This document shows, piece by piece, positions 37,601 to 52,600 of a stretch of DNA of 64,000 bases. Both the position numbers and the translations under genes were made by a program. Under the pieces are notes generated by a model. The model was not told where the DNA came from. It saw nothing but the letters and a program-made list of their open reading frames with translations, and searched no databases. How positions within the stretch are numbered: position 1 is the stretch's first letter; each line of letters opens with the position of its first letter. The stretch lies in NCBI RefSeq assembly GCF_003589595.1, contig NW_020654289.1:1049076-1113075 (forward strand). Reading direction: 5' to 3'. Origin of the DNA: Hyposmocoma kahamanoa. Lineage: Eukaryota > Arthropoda > Insecta > Lepidoptera > Cosmopterigidae.

Positions 37601-40600
37601 GGCATGGTAACCGTTCGGCCACGGAGGCAGTTAGAGCAGGATAGTACTATTGTGCCTTAATCGAAGATTAAAACGCGAAATTATACGAATCTTTATATAT
37701 CTCTCTCTCTTATATGAATATCTACGAATTATACGAACTAAAATACCCGTATCGGCCCGTTCTAAGGAATCCCGAGTCAATCCAATCACGCCGCCTCAAA
37801 TTGCCTATCCTCTTTGTGGCGGCCATATTTACAGAAACATAATTAAACGAATACATGGCTCAAAGGACTTGTATCCAAGCCAAAATTATTAATAATAAAT
37901 AAAACCTCCAAAAACGTGTTAAGTCCCCAACCCGCATTGTAGTGTAATATACGAATTGAAATTAATGCTTTGTGTAAAGAAAAATGTACGATGAAATCAG
38001 AGTAATCAAGAACCAAAACCGTAAATAAATTACTTGTTCGTGTATCGAATCGACAGACCAATTAAGTGGATTTGGTATCACGTGGAATTCAGTAGGAAAT
38101 TTAAACTTACCAACCACAAGACTTTAACAGTGATATAGAATTACCTTTTTAAATTAATTATAAATTATTAACCTAAGAACTCGATATAAATTATTAATTT
38201 TTTAATAATATTATCGTAGTCTGTCTTTTTTGAAGACGGAGTAAAATGACATTTATACGGTTGCCAGTTTAAACAAAATTTTAAATAGGCATGTAGTTTT
38301 TGTCGATAGTTTTATCGATAGATTGTGAAAGACGATAAAAGTTTGCCAAAAACGACTGAATTGTGAATGTTACGGCGTTCTAATGATTAGTAATTGCGTT
38401 GTTGCCTTCTTTATTCTTATTTTGACAGTCGACCTACTTTCTAGCACTTCGATGCTTTGTGATAAATTTTTATTCATATACATTTTAACAAGAATAGCCG
38501 GATTTGATTATCTATATTGAATGAAAATGGAAAAGTTTTTCATACACATAGATTTAAATACAGTACAGTATGTATGTTTGAACTTACAAAAATTGACAAT
38601 TCAAATGAACTTGTGCGTGTGGTCGAGGATGATTGAAATGAAACAAGTTCGGCTATTTTATGACCTCAGTGACCGGTGAATTTTCGCATTTACGTTGTCG
38701 CCGGTACCACATGATGTCAAAAGTGAAACATCGTCGGCAAACATGACACAGTGTTCAGAAATAGATTTAGGTAAGTCATTGATGTAGATTAGAAAAAGTA
38801 AACATCCAATCACGCTGCCCTGCGGTATTGACTTTTCACGTAATGCTGGTCAGATCTAACGTTACGTATTGTACATGTATTATAGTCAAAAAATTCTATG
38901 TCAACATACTGAACTCGGTTTTGTAAATAAGATTGCAACCACTTGTATGCTTCTTCCCTAATACCTATACTATACAGTTTTCTTAGTAGAATATTATATT
39001 GCACTTTATCATAAGCATTCGTCATATCTAATAACAATCCATAAGCGTGACCAATATTCAGTATTCGATAGAATATTCATCGACTGCAATCACTAGCTGC
39101 TCGCAAGCGGGCAACACTTTTGCGCAATGGACTGTCATTTTACCCCGTGTACAAAAAAGACAGACTTCAGACCATAGTAACGTGAAACAAGGGTTAAAAC
39201 TCACCGCACTGATTGTTATCGTAGTCACAATCGCTCCTTTCCACCTTGAGATCCTGCAATTTGCTCTGCGATAACAGATTGGCTGCCGCCAACTTTATAT
39301 TTGACGCATTTTTTAAATCCGCAGCATTTATTATCTTAATAGACTTCAAATCTTTCATATCCTTAATAGTGACTGGTAACAGAATCGATCTAGGGTTCCC
39401 GGCCATAGGTGCAACGCGAATGACCTTTCTCTGGGGTGCGACTGTCTCCACAGGCTTACAGTACACCCTAGGTTGATGGTTGATCACTTGAATATTAGCC
39501 ACTTTCAAAGGCTTCTGAGGTTGAGCCTTTACAACCAGTTGGGGTTTCTGTACGGTCTGGACGGGGAGTTTCAAAGTGGATCGTTGCACTTTCGGCTGGA
39601 CCACGACTAGCGGAGTTTGGGAGAGTCGGCGTTTTCTACCGGATTTACCTAAAATAAGAGGTACAATTAGACATATGTATACGGAGGCATTTGCAGGTCA
39701 TCGCATCCTTTATCATCAACGGACATAACTATAAATTATGATAGGACAAAAACAAATTTTATATACATTTTGAATAGTTTAAGCCCCCGATGCGTATATG
39801 TGTGTCTGTCATAATCGTGGCATCGTAACTTCCTAACAAATGGTCTAATCTAAAGTAGTTTTTATTTGAAGGTTAATTTAATCTGGATGGTTCTTAGTTA
39901 TGTTTGATGATCATCTGTTCAGCTGTTTAAAGATCATCAGCTCTTTTCCCAATCAATGTAGGAATCTCAGTCATTAAGATACTTCTAGAATGCGTAAATA
40001 ATAAAATTTTCCACCGAAATATGGTAGAGAATATACACCTGAAAATGACGAATTAAGTGGATTTAACAAGTAAGTTGATTACTCTATTTAAAAAAAACGT
40101 ATAAGAATCTAATTCGCAAGTGTTTTCTGTATAAATCAGAATTATTTTATTTTCTCCTACAATTATCAGAATGTTCCAATTAAAAACAAATTAAGCGACT
40201 GGTTACGTAATCTTAATCGCATAAAATCAACTTCGAACTATGCACATACTTAGGGAGACACCATACTTGCTAACGCGAAATCGGCTTGAGCCGATCTGAA
40301 AAAGCTTTATGTCCATGCAATGAGTGCGAAGACATTGAGCGCTTCGCTTCCGCTCGGGCAGCCGATACGAAATGTACATCGTCTTTTTCGCTCTAATGCT
40401 CTGGTCACACAGAGGAGGCCGCGGAAGCGTTCCGGACGCGGGAATTTTATTAGTAATGTACGAGGTCATATGAACCCTGCTACATCGAAACGCGTGTCGG
40501 CCGCGCTTTTCATTTTCGCTTTCGCGACCGCCTCTATGTGGCCAGAGCATAAATGCTGTTCGATTTATTTCAGAGTCGAGGGCGCGTCAATGGGTATGGT

Positions 40601-43600
40601 ATAACGACTTATTTCAATAAATAAGAGTCGCGGGCGGCTGGCCGCTTGCGATTCGTATTTATTAGTGCCATTTTCCAGTAAGCGACTAGCCGCGACCAAC
40701 AGCAGCTGTAGTGGCTAGTTTTACTTCCGAGTCGCGGCCGCTGTGGATATGATATAATTATGTATATGACTTATTTCAATAAATTGTGCGTGGCTAGCCG
40801 TTTAGTGGAAAATCCCTCATAAAATAAGTCATATGTCGGTCGCTTGCGGCTTGTCGCTTATTGGAAAATAGCTCTTATATTATGTGAACATTTTTCTAGA
40901 CCGGCTATGCTCTAGCCACAAAGAGGCGGCCGCGGAAGTGTTCCGGGCGCGGGAATTTTTGTAATGTACGTATAGACCCGTGACCGGAATGGAGGGAGTT
41001 AATTTAGCTAAACTAAAGAATAACGTGGATTATTATTAATATTATATATAATATTAATAATAAAATTCCCTCAAATATTTTTATAACGCACACACCCAAC
41101 GTAGCCCCGCACTAGGAAAACCCTGTGTCGCGGGTGCCATAAACACACACATAGACAACCACAAATTACACCCAAACTCAGGAGAGAAATAAATGTAGGC
41201 TATACAAATATTTCTCCTGGCCCGGGAATCGAACCTGGGACCTCTCCGTGGCAGTCCGGCATGGTAACCGTTCGGCCACGGAGGCAATTCAGAGAGGCAG
41301 AGGCAGGAAGAGAATATTCATATTATTTATTGAAATATGAGTAATTTGGCGACAATTATTTCCTCTTAAGTATTTGCCGCAAACTATTGTCTAAAAAAGT
41401 AGTGCTTCTGTAGGTACTTAAGTATTTAAATACTTTAGCCATTTAAAAAATAAACATGAAACCACCTATATTTTTGGACTCTTTAGAAAATAAAGAGTGG
41501 AAAAGACATTTTATACACATTAAAGACATACTAAGAAAACGTTCATACTTTAGATAGAGTAAATCCCTCAATTCCGATCACTGGTAAAACGTCTGCAAAC
41601 GCAATAAGCAAATTTCGTCCATCTCCTATGAATTATGCGGTTTAAAACTTTATTTTCTCAATGGAATAACTTAAATGATAAACTTAAAAATGGTAACATT
41701 ATATAAGCTATAAACATAGTACGTCGTACGACAAGCGCTAAACACATAAAATCTACGTAATACAAATGTAACATTTTTAAGAGGTGGGTAGTTTTGACTC
41801 GAGCAACAGCGTGCTGAGCAAGAGTATCGTGCGTTTGCGCGAGCGTAGTCTACACAGATCGGCAATAATTAGATGTGTCCAGAAAAGTACGTTGCAGATT
41901 TTGTGCATCTTAAGGCAAATTTATCGGGTCAACGTAATTTCGAATTAGAACTTACGAGTTATAATCAAATATAAAAAAGGCAGATAGCAGACGATTGGTG
42001 AATGTACGCTTTTGAAAGCTGAGTAAATTCGTCTTACGCAGTATGACAAAAATGATTCAGATACGGCAGTTAACGAACATAGTACTGTTATTTCCTCCTT
42101 TCCAAACAATATTTCCATATTTACACGCCTCGTTGATATTCTAATATTTGATGGGTTATTTCTTAAGGTCGACCTCATATTTGCGTTTAGAATACCCCAC
42201 TCAATAACTATAATACAATTCAATTGTAGTCAGTGCAAACAATTACATAAAGATTAACATAATGTGGGAACTATGCCAAGCGTACATAGATTTTGGTTCA
42301 ATTTCGTACACTGTTTATTCAAGTGTAGCTTCTATATGAATTACTTAAATACCATTGTTTTCAAGGCCTCTTGGATTTTACTGCATAATTTAAAATATAC
42401 ACATAAATAAGATATATAGGTCGTGATAGAATAATACAAAAGAAAGCATTTTGTTAACATTATCGTTAGCGTAGGAGTTCGAAAGGACCCAGACTCAATT
42501 TTATTTAAACCGCTTGTTCGCTGTTCTACTGAATATGGGAACTTTTTATTAGCAAAAATATTATATTTATTATCGAGTTCTTAGGTGTTCCCGATTGTTA
42601 CACAGGAAATGAAACTATTTTTCCGAATCGCGTATATTTGTTTTTTCAAATAAACTAACGTTTGAACCAGAAGATGGCCCGGAACACGATTGACTAAACT
42701 ACGCTCGAAGAAAAACACAACATTTTCATTTTTTATGTTCGTCTACGGAAAAAATTGTGTCATTCCATTGTTATTAGAGGTATTCCAATTAAAATTTATC
42801 TCGGGTATTCGGGAATAAGTATGTCAGGGAGCTTATTTTATGTCATTCCTAAAATATATTTTATTTCTTAAAGGCAAATGTTTCATTATCGTGCAATAAA
42901 CTTCTCCGCGCCCATCTCACACATTTCGCCTTAACACGACTCATGTTGTTAAGTGTGGTAAGTCCTTTATTATGCCGTTTGTAATGTGAGATTTCTTTAC
43001 ACCTAACGACAGCATGTTACGTAAAAATATACTGTTTATTTGTACATTCGTATTTCTGATTATAATTTTACAAGGTAACCAAGATAAAAATATCATAATA
43101 ATAAATTATTAATTCTTACTTATCATTACCGTACTCTTTATTTAATACGCAGTAAGATTGCAAAGAAAAAAGTTATTTATAGACATACTATAAACGTTCC
43201 GGTTTCGATTCCCAGAAGGAACAATTTATAACACTAACTATTCCAAATTAGCTGTGGTCTGGATGGTTGTTCAGGATAGTGTCCCTGGGGTTAATTTCCT
43301 GCCTCTTGAACCGATAGTACAGGAAATTGCCTAGATTAAGACATTAATCAAGTTAATTAAAATTAATTCAACCGAAATCTCGTTATACGACTTTACTGAA
43401 TGGTAGAAACTTGGAACTGGAACTAAGACTTTCTGACGAAAGAAATAAGGTCTTAAGTCGCTTTGAAAGACAAACATTATCCACTAATTGTCTTTGTGTT
43501 GCCTTTTTTACTATATCAATGATAACCGTGGCAGCATGGTCTACCGCCTCTCAAGCAGAGGGTTGTGGGTTCTAATCCGGGCATAAACATTTTTGCAATC

Positions 43601-46600
43601 GATAGGCGAAATTTAATTAATTTGAAATTTGCCATAAGTGAAGCTATTGGGCACGCGTGGGAAAGCAATGAGGAAGAAAGAAATGATTGTACGAGGAAGC
43701 TTCTGCCCAGCAGTGGGACTATATAGGCTAACTACTTCCATTACCTTTTTTATTAACTTATTGACAGAAAGAAATTTATACGAGCTACGAATTAACACTC
43801 CAAGTTGTAAATACGTTGACGGGAAAAAAGTCCTGAATTCATTCTAGGTAAGGGGTTATATTTAAGGACATTTTGTTAAAAAGGTATTTCCATTTAGTTT
43901 TTACGCAAGACGATAAGTATCATAAATTAATATCATATTTGCGTCTCCGTGTATGATAAAGATGTATTTCCTCTTGTGTGTACACATTATTATTCTTACA
44001 AATAGACGTCATGATTATAATTAGAACTGATCTTGAAAACAATATAAAACAGAACAAACGAAGAAAGAATGTTTATTAAAGCCTCGTTTGCAATTTGGTT
44101 AGTAACTATTTGACACAATATGTCAAAGTAAGCAATGATGGGACACGATCAGTGAAATGGAGAATTTATGTTAAAATACATCGACTGACCTATGACATAC
44201 AAATCAAGATTATATCATGGTAAGAACTGAAATCAACTCATATGATTTACTATTAGTAGTAGCAGATGATGAAAAAGTAAGTCGAAGTAGAGGTCCTTGT
44301 GAATAAATTCGCCCAAGGAAAGTACCTTACTTAGTAACCTTACCTATTTCTGCCGCCAAGCAGTAACGCTCACGTTACTGCGTTCCGGTTTTGAAGGGTA
44401 AGGGTGCTGATGAAATTATAGGCACGTGGGACTTGGTATTTTCTCTGAGGGTGACGGATGCAGGGGCAGTGTCAGGTCTTTACGATTTAAAACTCTAAGT
44501 GTCGTTCGCGCACGACTTGTTCGTCCCATCGCTCCGTGTTACAAAAAAAAACTGACTGAAGAACTGTTTGACATGATGTCAACAGCAACATTATATCACC
44601 GCATCCCTCGCCACCGGCAGGGAGTCCATCCACACACTCTGAAATCTCGTACTCTACGGTTTCAGAGAAGCTTTCTCCCACGTACAATTAGGTTATGGAA
44701 TAAACTTCCTGTCGGGGTTTTCCCGCAGGAGTCTGGCTAGCAACGCGGTCGTAACGCCGCTAGCGTTCCAGGCGTTCATAGGCTATGGTGACCGCTTTCT
44801 ATCAGGCAGGTTGTATGTTTGTTTGCTGCCTATTTAATATAACATTAAAATTAAAAGGGCTCCACGGATAATGACGAAAAAGCGTGGCGTCACTGTATGT
44901 TAATTTCCACTACAATTTTTGTAAATGTAATCGATCATACCTAAATAAAAAACACGCAATTTAGCCGCAAAAATACAAAGTTTAAAAATATTACGAAATA
45001 TTTACGATAAACATATTAACATTAACATATACATATATTTAATATTAGTATAAACATATTAAAAAACCGCCGAATCATTTCTTAACTATATGAGTTGATC
45101 GACTCCATGTTTTCGATGTTTATTTTCGTCAGACGTAACTTAATTATGTTTTTAAAATGAGCGTTAATAATATTCCTTAGTGAATTCACTCCAACAGTGA
45201 CGTGTATGTAATGGATGGCAACGTAAATAGTCGTAAAAAAAATATTTTTTCATCACACTTGCTCGTAAATAGTATGATTCCATGATGGCTAACTTGTCTA
45301 TAATACTTTCCGGCCTTTTTTCTTTTAATTACAGCCATGATCGACATGATACACGACAGACTTCCTTACATAAGTCAGGTTCAAGTGCAAGCAAGGAGGT
45401 TACTTATGTTCAAAATGAAAACATTCGCTTGAAATGTTATCTAAACAGAAATGTAATTGCAATTCAGACACATACTATTTAAATATTATTAAGAATTTCT
45501 TATAATTTTTTTCTTAAATTTTTTTTTAGATTCTAACATGGCATTTTACCAACATTTTAGTTTGGGTTGTATTATCTATGGAAAATTTAAATAAAACAAA
45601 AATACCCGCCATTGGAAAAATCCATTATTGTTGTGTTGTGAACCATATGGTTACGTCTTACATCATGATGAAAAACATAGCACGTTAGTAATTTCTTATT
45701 CCTTAATACACAATGCACTATTCTTCCGTATTTAAAAAAATATTTGTAAGCCGCTTTGTTTTAAAAAAAAAATCAGGTTTTAGGGGGTTGTAAATCTCGT
45801 GTCGCTGATACTAGTCACGTTAATAACTCAATTTCCCTAAAAATGTAGATTACATTAAGGCAGTATTGTTAAAAGTGGTTTAAAAGTAACCTGTGAAACT
45901 TCTTGGCATTACAAATGTGAAGAACTTCAAAGAAAAAGCTTTAGTAAAAATTTTATGATACTGACGTTATGAACTTACCAGTTTGGAATGTATTGTCGTT
46001 AATGAATCCGGGCACAACGTTCTGCTCGAAGTCCAGCATATCAAAAGTGTCCTCGACCACTTCGTTGCAGCTATTTGAGCCCTCATTGGAGTCTTGTATG
46101 ACGACATCTTGGGCCGGGCTGGTGGGTTCCAGCACTTGGTTTTGTTCGTCGTCGCAGGAATTTTGGATGAGGAATGGCGAGAGTTGCTGCTCGAAGTCAC
46201 TACAAAGAGGAATTTGAGTTTACACAATGTCGTCGTCATGTAAAACGTTGGCGGTTGTTGGTTTTAGAATAAACAATTCTATTTTTAAATTTGAATTACT
46301 TCCGAACTACGAAGCTTAAGCCTCTGTACGCCATTTTGAAATATTTTAAAAATACATTGACTTAAAACTTTTTTTTATGGCAATTTAATCTATCATGGGA
46401 CTATGGAACTTCGCAACTCATTAAATCAACAATTACGTATTACGTAATACGTAAGGACTTTAAAATAGTGGACAGGATCTACACTTGAAAAAAAAAAAAA
46501 CTTTGATGACTGATAGCCGGCAGATAAGTTTGGGTCCCATAACAAAAAAAAAATTTATTGTCACAGAGTACTAAATGACAATATAAACTTAACTGTAATG

Positions 46601-49600
46601 GATACTAAAGACCTCTGTCGTTTGTCAGCAAACAAACATTTTTCCTGAGTGTAGGTTAAATGCTCAATTGACTCGGCGTAAAATGCAAAAATCAGAATTT
46701 TATAATTTAACTTGTACGAAGTTATAAACAGACTGTACAAAACGTGTAGTTTACGAAATCACCAACACGCAACGGGCCGGGGCGTTGCGGCATTAACTCT
46801 CTAGTAAGAAGAGACCATAGCTCGTCAGCGGGACTTATAATAAGTTGACGATGATGTTTTAACACTTATGATATTACCGCGCAACCTTCGTGAAGAATTG
46901 GTCATTTATCAGGCATAGATATCGAAATGCAAATAAAAATATAACGAGGACATACTGCAAATGGACTGTAATCAATAACAAGATCCTTGATAGAGTCAAT
47001 CACAACATGATTAAATTCTTTACTAACAATTGTTGCTGCAATAATAAAATTGTACTTGTTGCCATTATTATGCTTAAATGGCTCGGATGAAAACAAGTGA
47101 CATTTTATCACGTTAAAAACATAATGAATGTTGCATTAACTTTTTTTTCAGTGCGAGTTTCTTATTGACCCTAAAATGCCTCCGTGGCCGAACGATTAAC
47201 ATGTTGGTCTTCCACTCAAAGGTCCCGGTATCGATCACCGGGCCGGGAGAAATTTTTGTATGGCTTACATTTATTTCTCTCGTGAGTTTGGGTGTAATTT
47301 GTGAGTGTCTATGTGTGTCCATGGCACCCGTGACACAGGGTTTCCCTAGTGCGGGGCTATGAGTGTGTGGGTATTCGTTATTATTACTGAGTGATGCTTT
47401 TAAGAAAATTTTTGTATTTAATGTTTATTGATTTAGTTCAGACTCGCGTCACTTGCGAAGAACTAACGCGACATTAAGCTGTATTTCCTACTCTAGGACA
47501 CGAAATGTTCAAATGTGGAAAAAATACATTATTTAAATACGCGACCTATATTTATAATTTGCTATATGTCTTTAAATGGACGGATGGAAGTGCCTTCACC
47601 GCGTTGACCTTTAAAAAGTCGCAAGCGCATGACGAGTACACTCTTACCTTACAAGTTATCAAGGCAAGGTGATGAAAAGGGCAGCGTTATACGCTACAGT
47701 AAATCCTGGACAACTTTTAAGCAGTAAATATAGTACCAAAACAGGATAAAAAAAAGTAAATCACGATATTTCCCGCATTTCTAAGTCAAAACTAGCCCGT
47801 AGTTATGTACACGCATCGAAAGTGTTTAGGCATCAAGATAGTTTTTTTTTAAATATTTGATTACTCCATTAAACTTAATTATTGTATCATTATATTAACT
47901 GCCTCCGTGGCCGAACGGTTACCATGCCGGACTACCACGCAGAGGTCCCAGGTTCGATTCCCGGGCCGGGAGAAATATTTCTATGGCCTACATTTATTTG
48001 TCTCGTGAGTTTGGGTGTAATTTGTGGTTGTCTATGTGTGTCCATGGCACCCGCGACACAGGGTTTCCCTAGTGCGGGGCTATGTCGAGTGTGTGCGTTA
48101 TTATTATTATTATTAATAATAATAATACAAAGATCGAACACACAGAAAAAATTCTTGCACCGTAGCAAAAACAAAATTTCTATGTGTTCGATCTTCATAA
48201 CAAATCAACAAACAATCATAACAAAACTCATCATCGTCAAACTTAAGACTTATAGTCTTGTCGATGGAGCATCTTCCAGTAATCTCTCTTATAAGCCAGC
48301 TCACGACACGACACCGGCCTTTTCCTTTATTTGGTCTATGTAACTGCTCCTAGGTCGACGCCTTCCCCTCGATCTTTCCCTCCAAAATGGTCTTAAAGAA
48401 GTTGTCATATCAAATGTCCAATCATGTGTCTATACTCTATAGTATTCAAGACCATTCTTTTCTCGTTTACCATTCTCGATACTCCATCATTGGTTTTCTT
48501 TTCTATCCAACTTATGCCCTTCATCCTACTCCAGCACCACATCTCAAAAGCTTCTAATCTTCAACATTTAATAACAAAACTAGTGGAGTTTTTTGACAAA
48601 AAATCTGTGTTAAAAAAATTAATTAAAAAAACCTGATTTTCAGTAATTGGCAAAACCGTGCTTGATTCCTAGACACTTTTGATGTGTATATATACATAAA
48701 TATGGACTAGTTTTACCATAGAAATGCGGGAAATTTGTATTTCGTGACCTATTTCTGCCGCCAAGCAGTAATGTCAGCATTATTGTGTTCCGGTTTTGAA
48801 GTGTATGGGTGCTAGTGAAATTAGGCATATGAGACTTGTCAACATACATCTCAGGGTGACGGGCGCAGTGGTAGTGCCCCACAGATCTTTGCAATTTAAA
48901 GGTCTGAGTAGCAATGTAATTGTTATACACAGGCGTGTAGCTTACCATCAGACACAAGACTCGTTCGTCTCGTCACTTGATAAGAAAAAAAAAACAAAAC
49001 AAAAATGAAAAAGAAGTTTCTGCTGTCATTGTTCCCTTAAATATATTCGTTCGCAACATTCACAAAAAAGCGCTGATAACTCAGTGGGAAAATGGTTGTG
49101 TCTCAATTGAGCGGTTGACGGGTCGAACATCTTGTCATAACTAACGCATTTGCATTTTGGTAACTTTGGAGATATTGGCACTGTCAAATCTGTCACTGTC
49201 AATCATGACGATTTTGCTTAACAATAAGAAAAATAGTCTTAAAATATTTAGGTAATGTTTTAAAATTAAATTTAAAACAAGACGTATATATTCTAAAACA
49301 GTCGTGAAAAACTAAAATAAGCCCCTGACATTTTTTTCGAAATGGCGCTTTCGCCATTTCTACAAAACATCGACGACATATACTTGAATAATTTTTAACC
49401 AGTTTAAGTTTACTGAGCAAAGATAATAAATACTATAGCTAGTAATATAAAATATCCTCCCACAGAAAGTCATATTATTTTACGCGGCATGCATTCAATT
49501 TAAAGTTAGTGTCGACTTCATTAAACAAAATACGATGTATGTAGGCGTCCACGTGTTGATCTCTATATTTATAGTAGCTGTTGATACGTACATGTTGTCA

Positions 49601-52600
49601 CTGCAGTGCGTACGAAGTTCTGATTAGAAGTGGTGCACGATGGCGGAAGTGCATATCATTTCTCATATAGTAAACTGATATTCAAATTCAAAACATAGCA
49701 TGGCAGTATATCACATGCAATGTGAGATAAAACCGCCCGTGACTTATTTATTTCAGTTGATAAAGCTATGTTGCCATTATTAATTTTTTTAGGTAAAATA
49801 CCCCCTAGAGTAATTCATTCTTTTATTTATTTGGTAGAGAACTGTTGTTATACATTTTGAAGAACAAGGATAACGATATGAAATTGCGTATATAGGCTCT
49901 CTTCTCTTTGTCGTTTAATCATCAAAACGACGAAGGTTATCATTTACATATTTCTAATCTAATCACTCTCAAATATCACATGTAAAAACAACTTGAAAGA
50001 TGTAAACGGAGCTCTTCCTTTCATTTTTGTCATTCAAGTATGCAGAAACAATAGAATAATCCTTATGTGTAAAGGCTCTGTTTCATGTCAGTTTTAAGAT
50101 TATGAAATGACAATTTTTAAATATGAATGGGAAGATATGTATATTTATTAGAAGCGTTTACATGTCATGTTAGAGTGAATCCATTATTTGTACGGACAAT
50201 TGAAATTGTGGACGTGGTTTAAAAGAAAGCGTATATCTCAAATGGGACTGATTCAGATCCTTATTATAAAGATGAAGAGACGGCTGTTCAATTATTTTGC
50301 TGGTGACAAAGTTTTGTGTCTTTGCAAAACACGCCCGGATAGGTACCGCACTACCAAATTTTAGAGCGGCATTATTCTAAAAATCAAGATTAGTATGAAG
50401 AGTCATGCAATCATAGGCATTAGAGGTTGAAGATCTGGGTAGCGCATTTGTTATAATATATTTTCCACCAGCTAAACCGAATGATTTTCAGTTCGACGAC
50501 AGTAGATGTGCGACTATTAAATAAGTGTTGTGCTGATACAGTCATGGTGTTTCTTCTCACTTAAGAGCTAAGTTCTGGTCAGTGGAGGCCCAATATTGAT
50601 TACCTAATAAGATACGAATGTTTACTTTTTCACTTATCTGATCTAAATAACTTCGTTCAGATCTTCCCTTCTCTATTGCTTCTAAGATACTGTTGCATCG
50701 TATCAGATGCCCAAATATCTTTCCCAACGCTTCTCTATTATCTTTACTAAGCTCTTCTTCTGCATTATTCTTAGCATCTCCTCACGATTTTTCTTTCTGT
50801 CCAAGTGGTTCCATTCATTCTTCTAAAAAAGATATCAAATGCTTCCAATCCTCTGACACGTGTCATGCATTGTCCCAAAGGCTGAACAAATTTCTTGGTT
50901 AAAATACCCTGTATTATCACAGAGCGTTGGTGAAACAAAGGTTATTTCCAAACAAATGTAAGCCCCTTATCAGAGCTGTATCAGTAAACGGGTGCGATTT
51001 TAAACACGCGTTTAAAGACTGCTTATCGTTCACGGATATTACTATTCTTCGTGTCGTGATATTAGAGTATATTTCCTAACATTACATTACTGCATCCCGG
51101 TTTTGAAGAGTAAGTGTGATGGTTAAACTGAAGGTACATGGGACTTGTGAACGTTATTACGTCTCAGGGAGATGGGCGCAGTGCTAGCGCCTCTCGGATC
51201 TTAACTATTCGAGGCTCTGAGTGGTATGGCAACAGTTATGGGAAGGCCCTTAACATGAGGCGCACGACATACGTCCCATCATTTGATATAAAAAAAATGG
51301 TATTTGAAAAGACAATATTGTTTTCCCAAAACGTGGACATTGAATATTCCTAAGTGTTCTTCATCAACATCCACAGCCCTATTTCACCCACTACAGGATT
51401 TGTCCTTTCGCAGTCTAAAGCGTCAATCACGATCTTGCGCTAGTCTCACCCATCTACAGTCCGCGAATTTGACGACGTCTGATGTTACTATAACCACTCC
51501 TTGGCAACCATTCTCTCTATGGAATTATGTTAATGCACCGAACATGACACGCTTTATGTTTAACAATTTTTATTTTGTTAGGTAAGTTTATTATTTATGG
51601 TCATTACGATTACCAGCTGACATATAGTGATAAGAAGATCGACTAAACTACGCGGATGGCGCAGCACTTGACGTCTCGAATCGATACCCCGTGTCCCGCA
51701 CTATTTTTTTTACTTTGACAGATGACGTTCCCACTAACTGGAAGAAGTTTGCTATTTTGCTCGCAATTGTGATTTTTATTTTTATTTTATTAAATAAATC
51801 TAATTATTAATACAAGAATCGAACGCTCAGAAAAAATCGGCCGGATTCGAACCGACGTCTTCTAGCTTACCGTGCCAGACGCTGCACTAACTAAGTCACG
51901 GAACGAACCAACGGACGTCACGAATGTTTCTATGTGCTTGCGTCGTATCTTTGTATTTGGTTTTATCAACGACTTTTTAGTCGTAGCGCCATCTTTGAGA
52001 AATCTATGAAAGTTTTATCAAACAGTTAGATATCTTTACAGTTACCAGCCCTGGCGAGAGATGTCGCTATTCACTGTATTTTAACTTTTTATTGAATTGT
52101 CATCTCTCAAAACTAGAAATGTCCCAAAAATACCTTTCATTGTTTTCCATGTTCTACAAATTACGCCAAAAATACATTTATTAGACGCTACTGTAGGTAT
52201 TATAATAACAAATTGAAAGACAGCCATTTTTTTCTTTATCGTTGGTTAATTACAAGCAACAAGGGAGAATATAGGATATTTCATAAACCTCTGAGACAAC
52301 TGGTTTAACTATCCACGTATCTATCGAGTTCTTAGGTTTTCGCGATTGTTACACATAGGAAATGAAACTATTTTTCCGACCGACGTTTCCGACGGGCCCT
52401 TTACAGGTCCCATGGTTATTTCCTATGTCCACGTATCGCTAGGTACTTTGTTAATTTCTGTTCTGATAGGTGTCACCGATTCTTTTATTTTTTCAATCAA
52501 CTTGTTGTTGAACATCGTCAAACAAATTTGTTGAAATTATCGTTTGTACAGTGCGTATGTCGCTGTTACGTAAACTGTCACTCCCTTCGCACCGCGCAAC

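Noticed and set aside
47882..48343. 153-codon + ORF
   Set aside because: It runs through SINE A, its (ATT)n tail and the adjacent inverted repeat. It has no protein features.
51840..51905. Possible tRNA gene (minus)
   Set aside because: Box B and T-stem are good but the acceptor strands do not pair, and the flanks are those of a repeat. Treated as a tRNA-like element.
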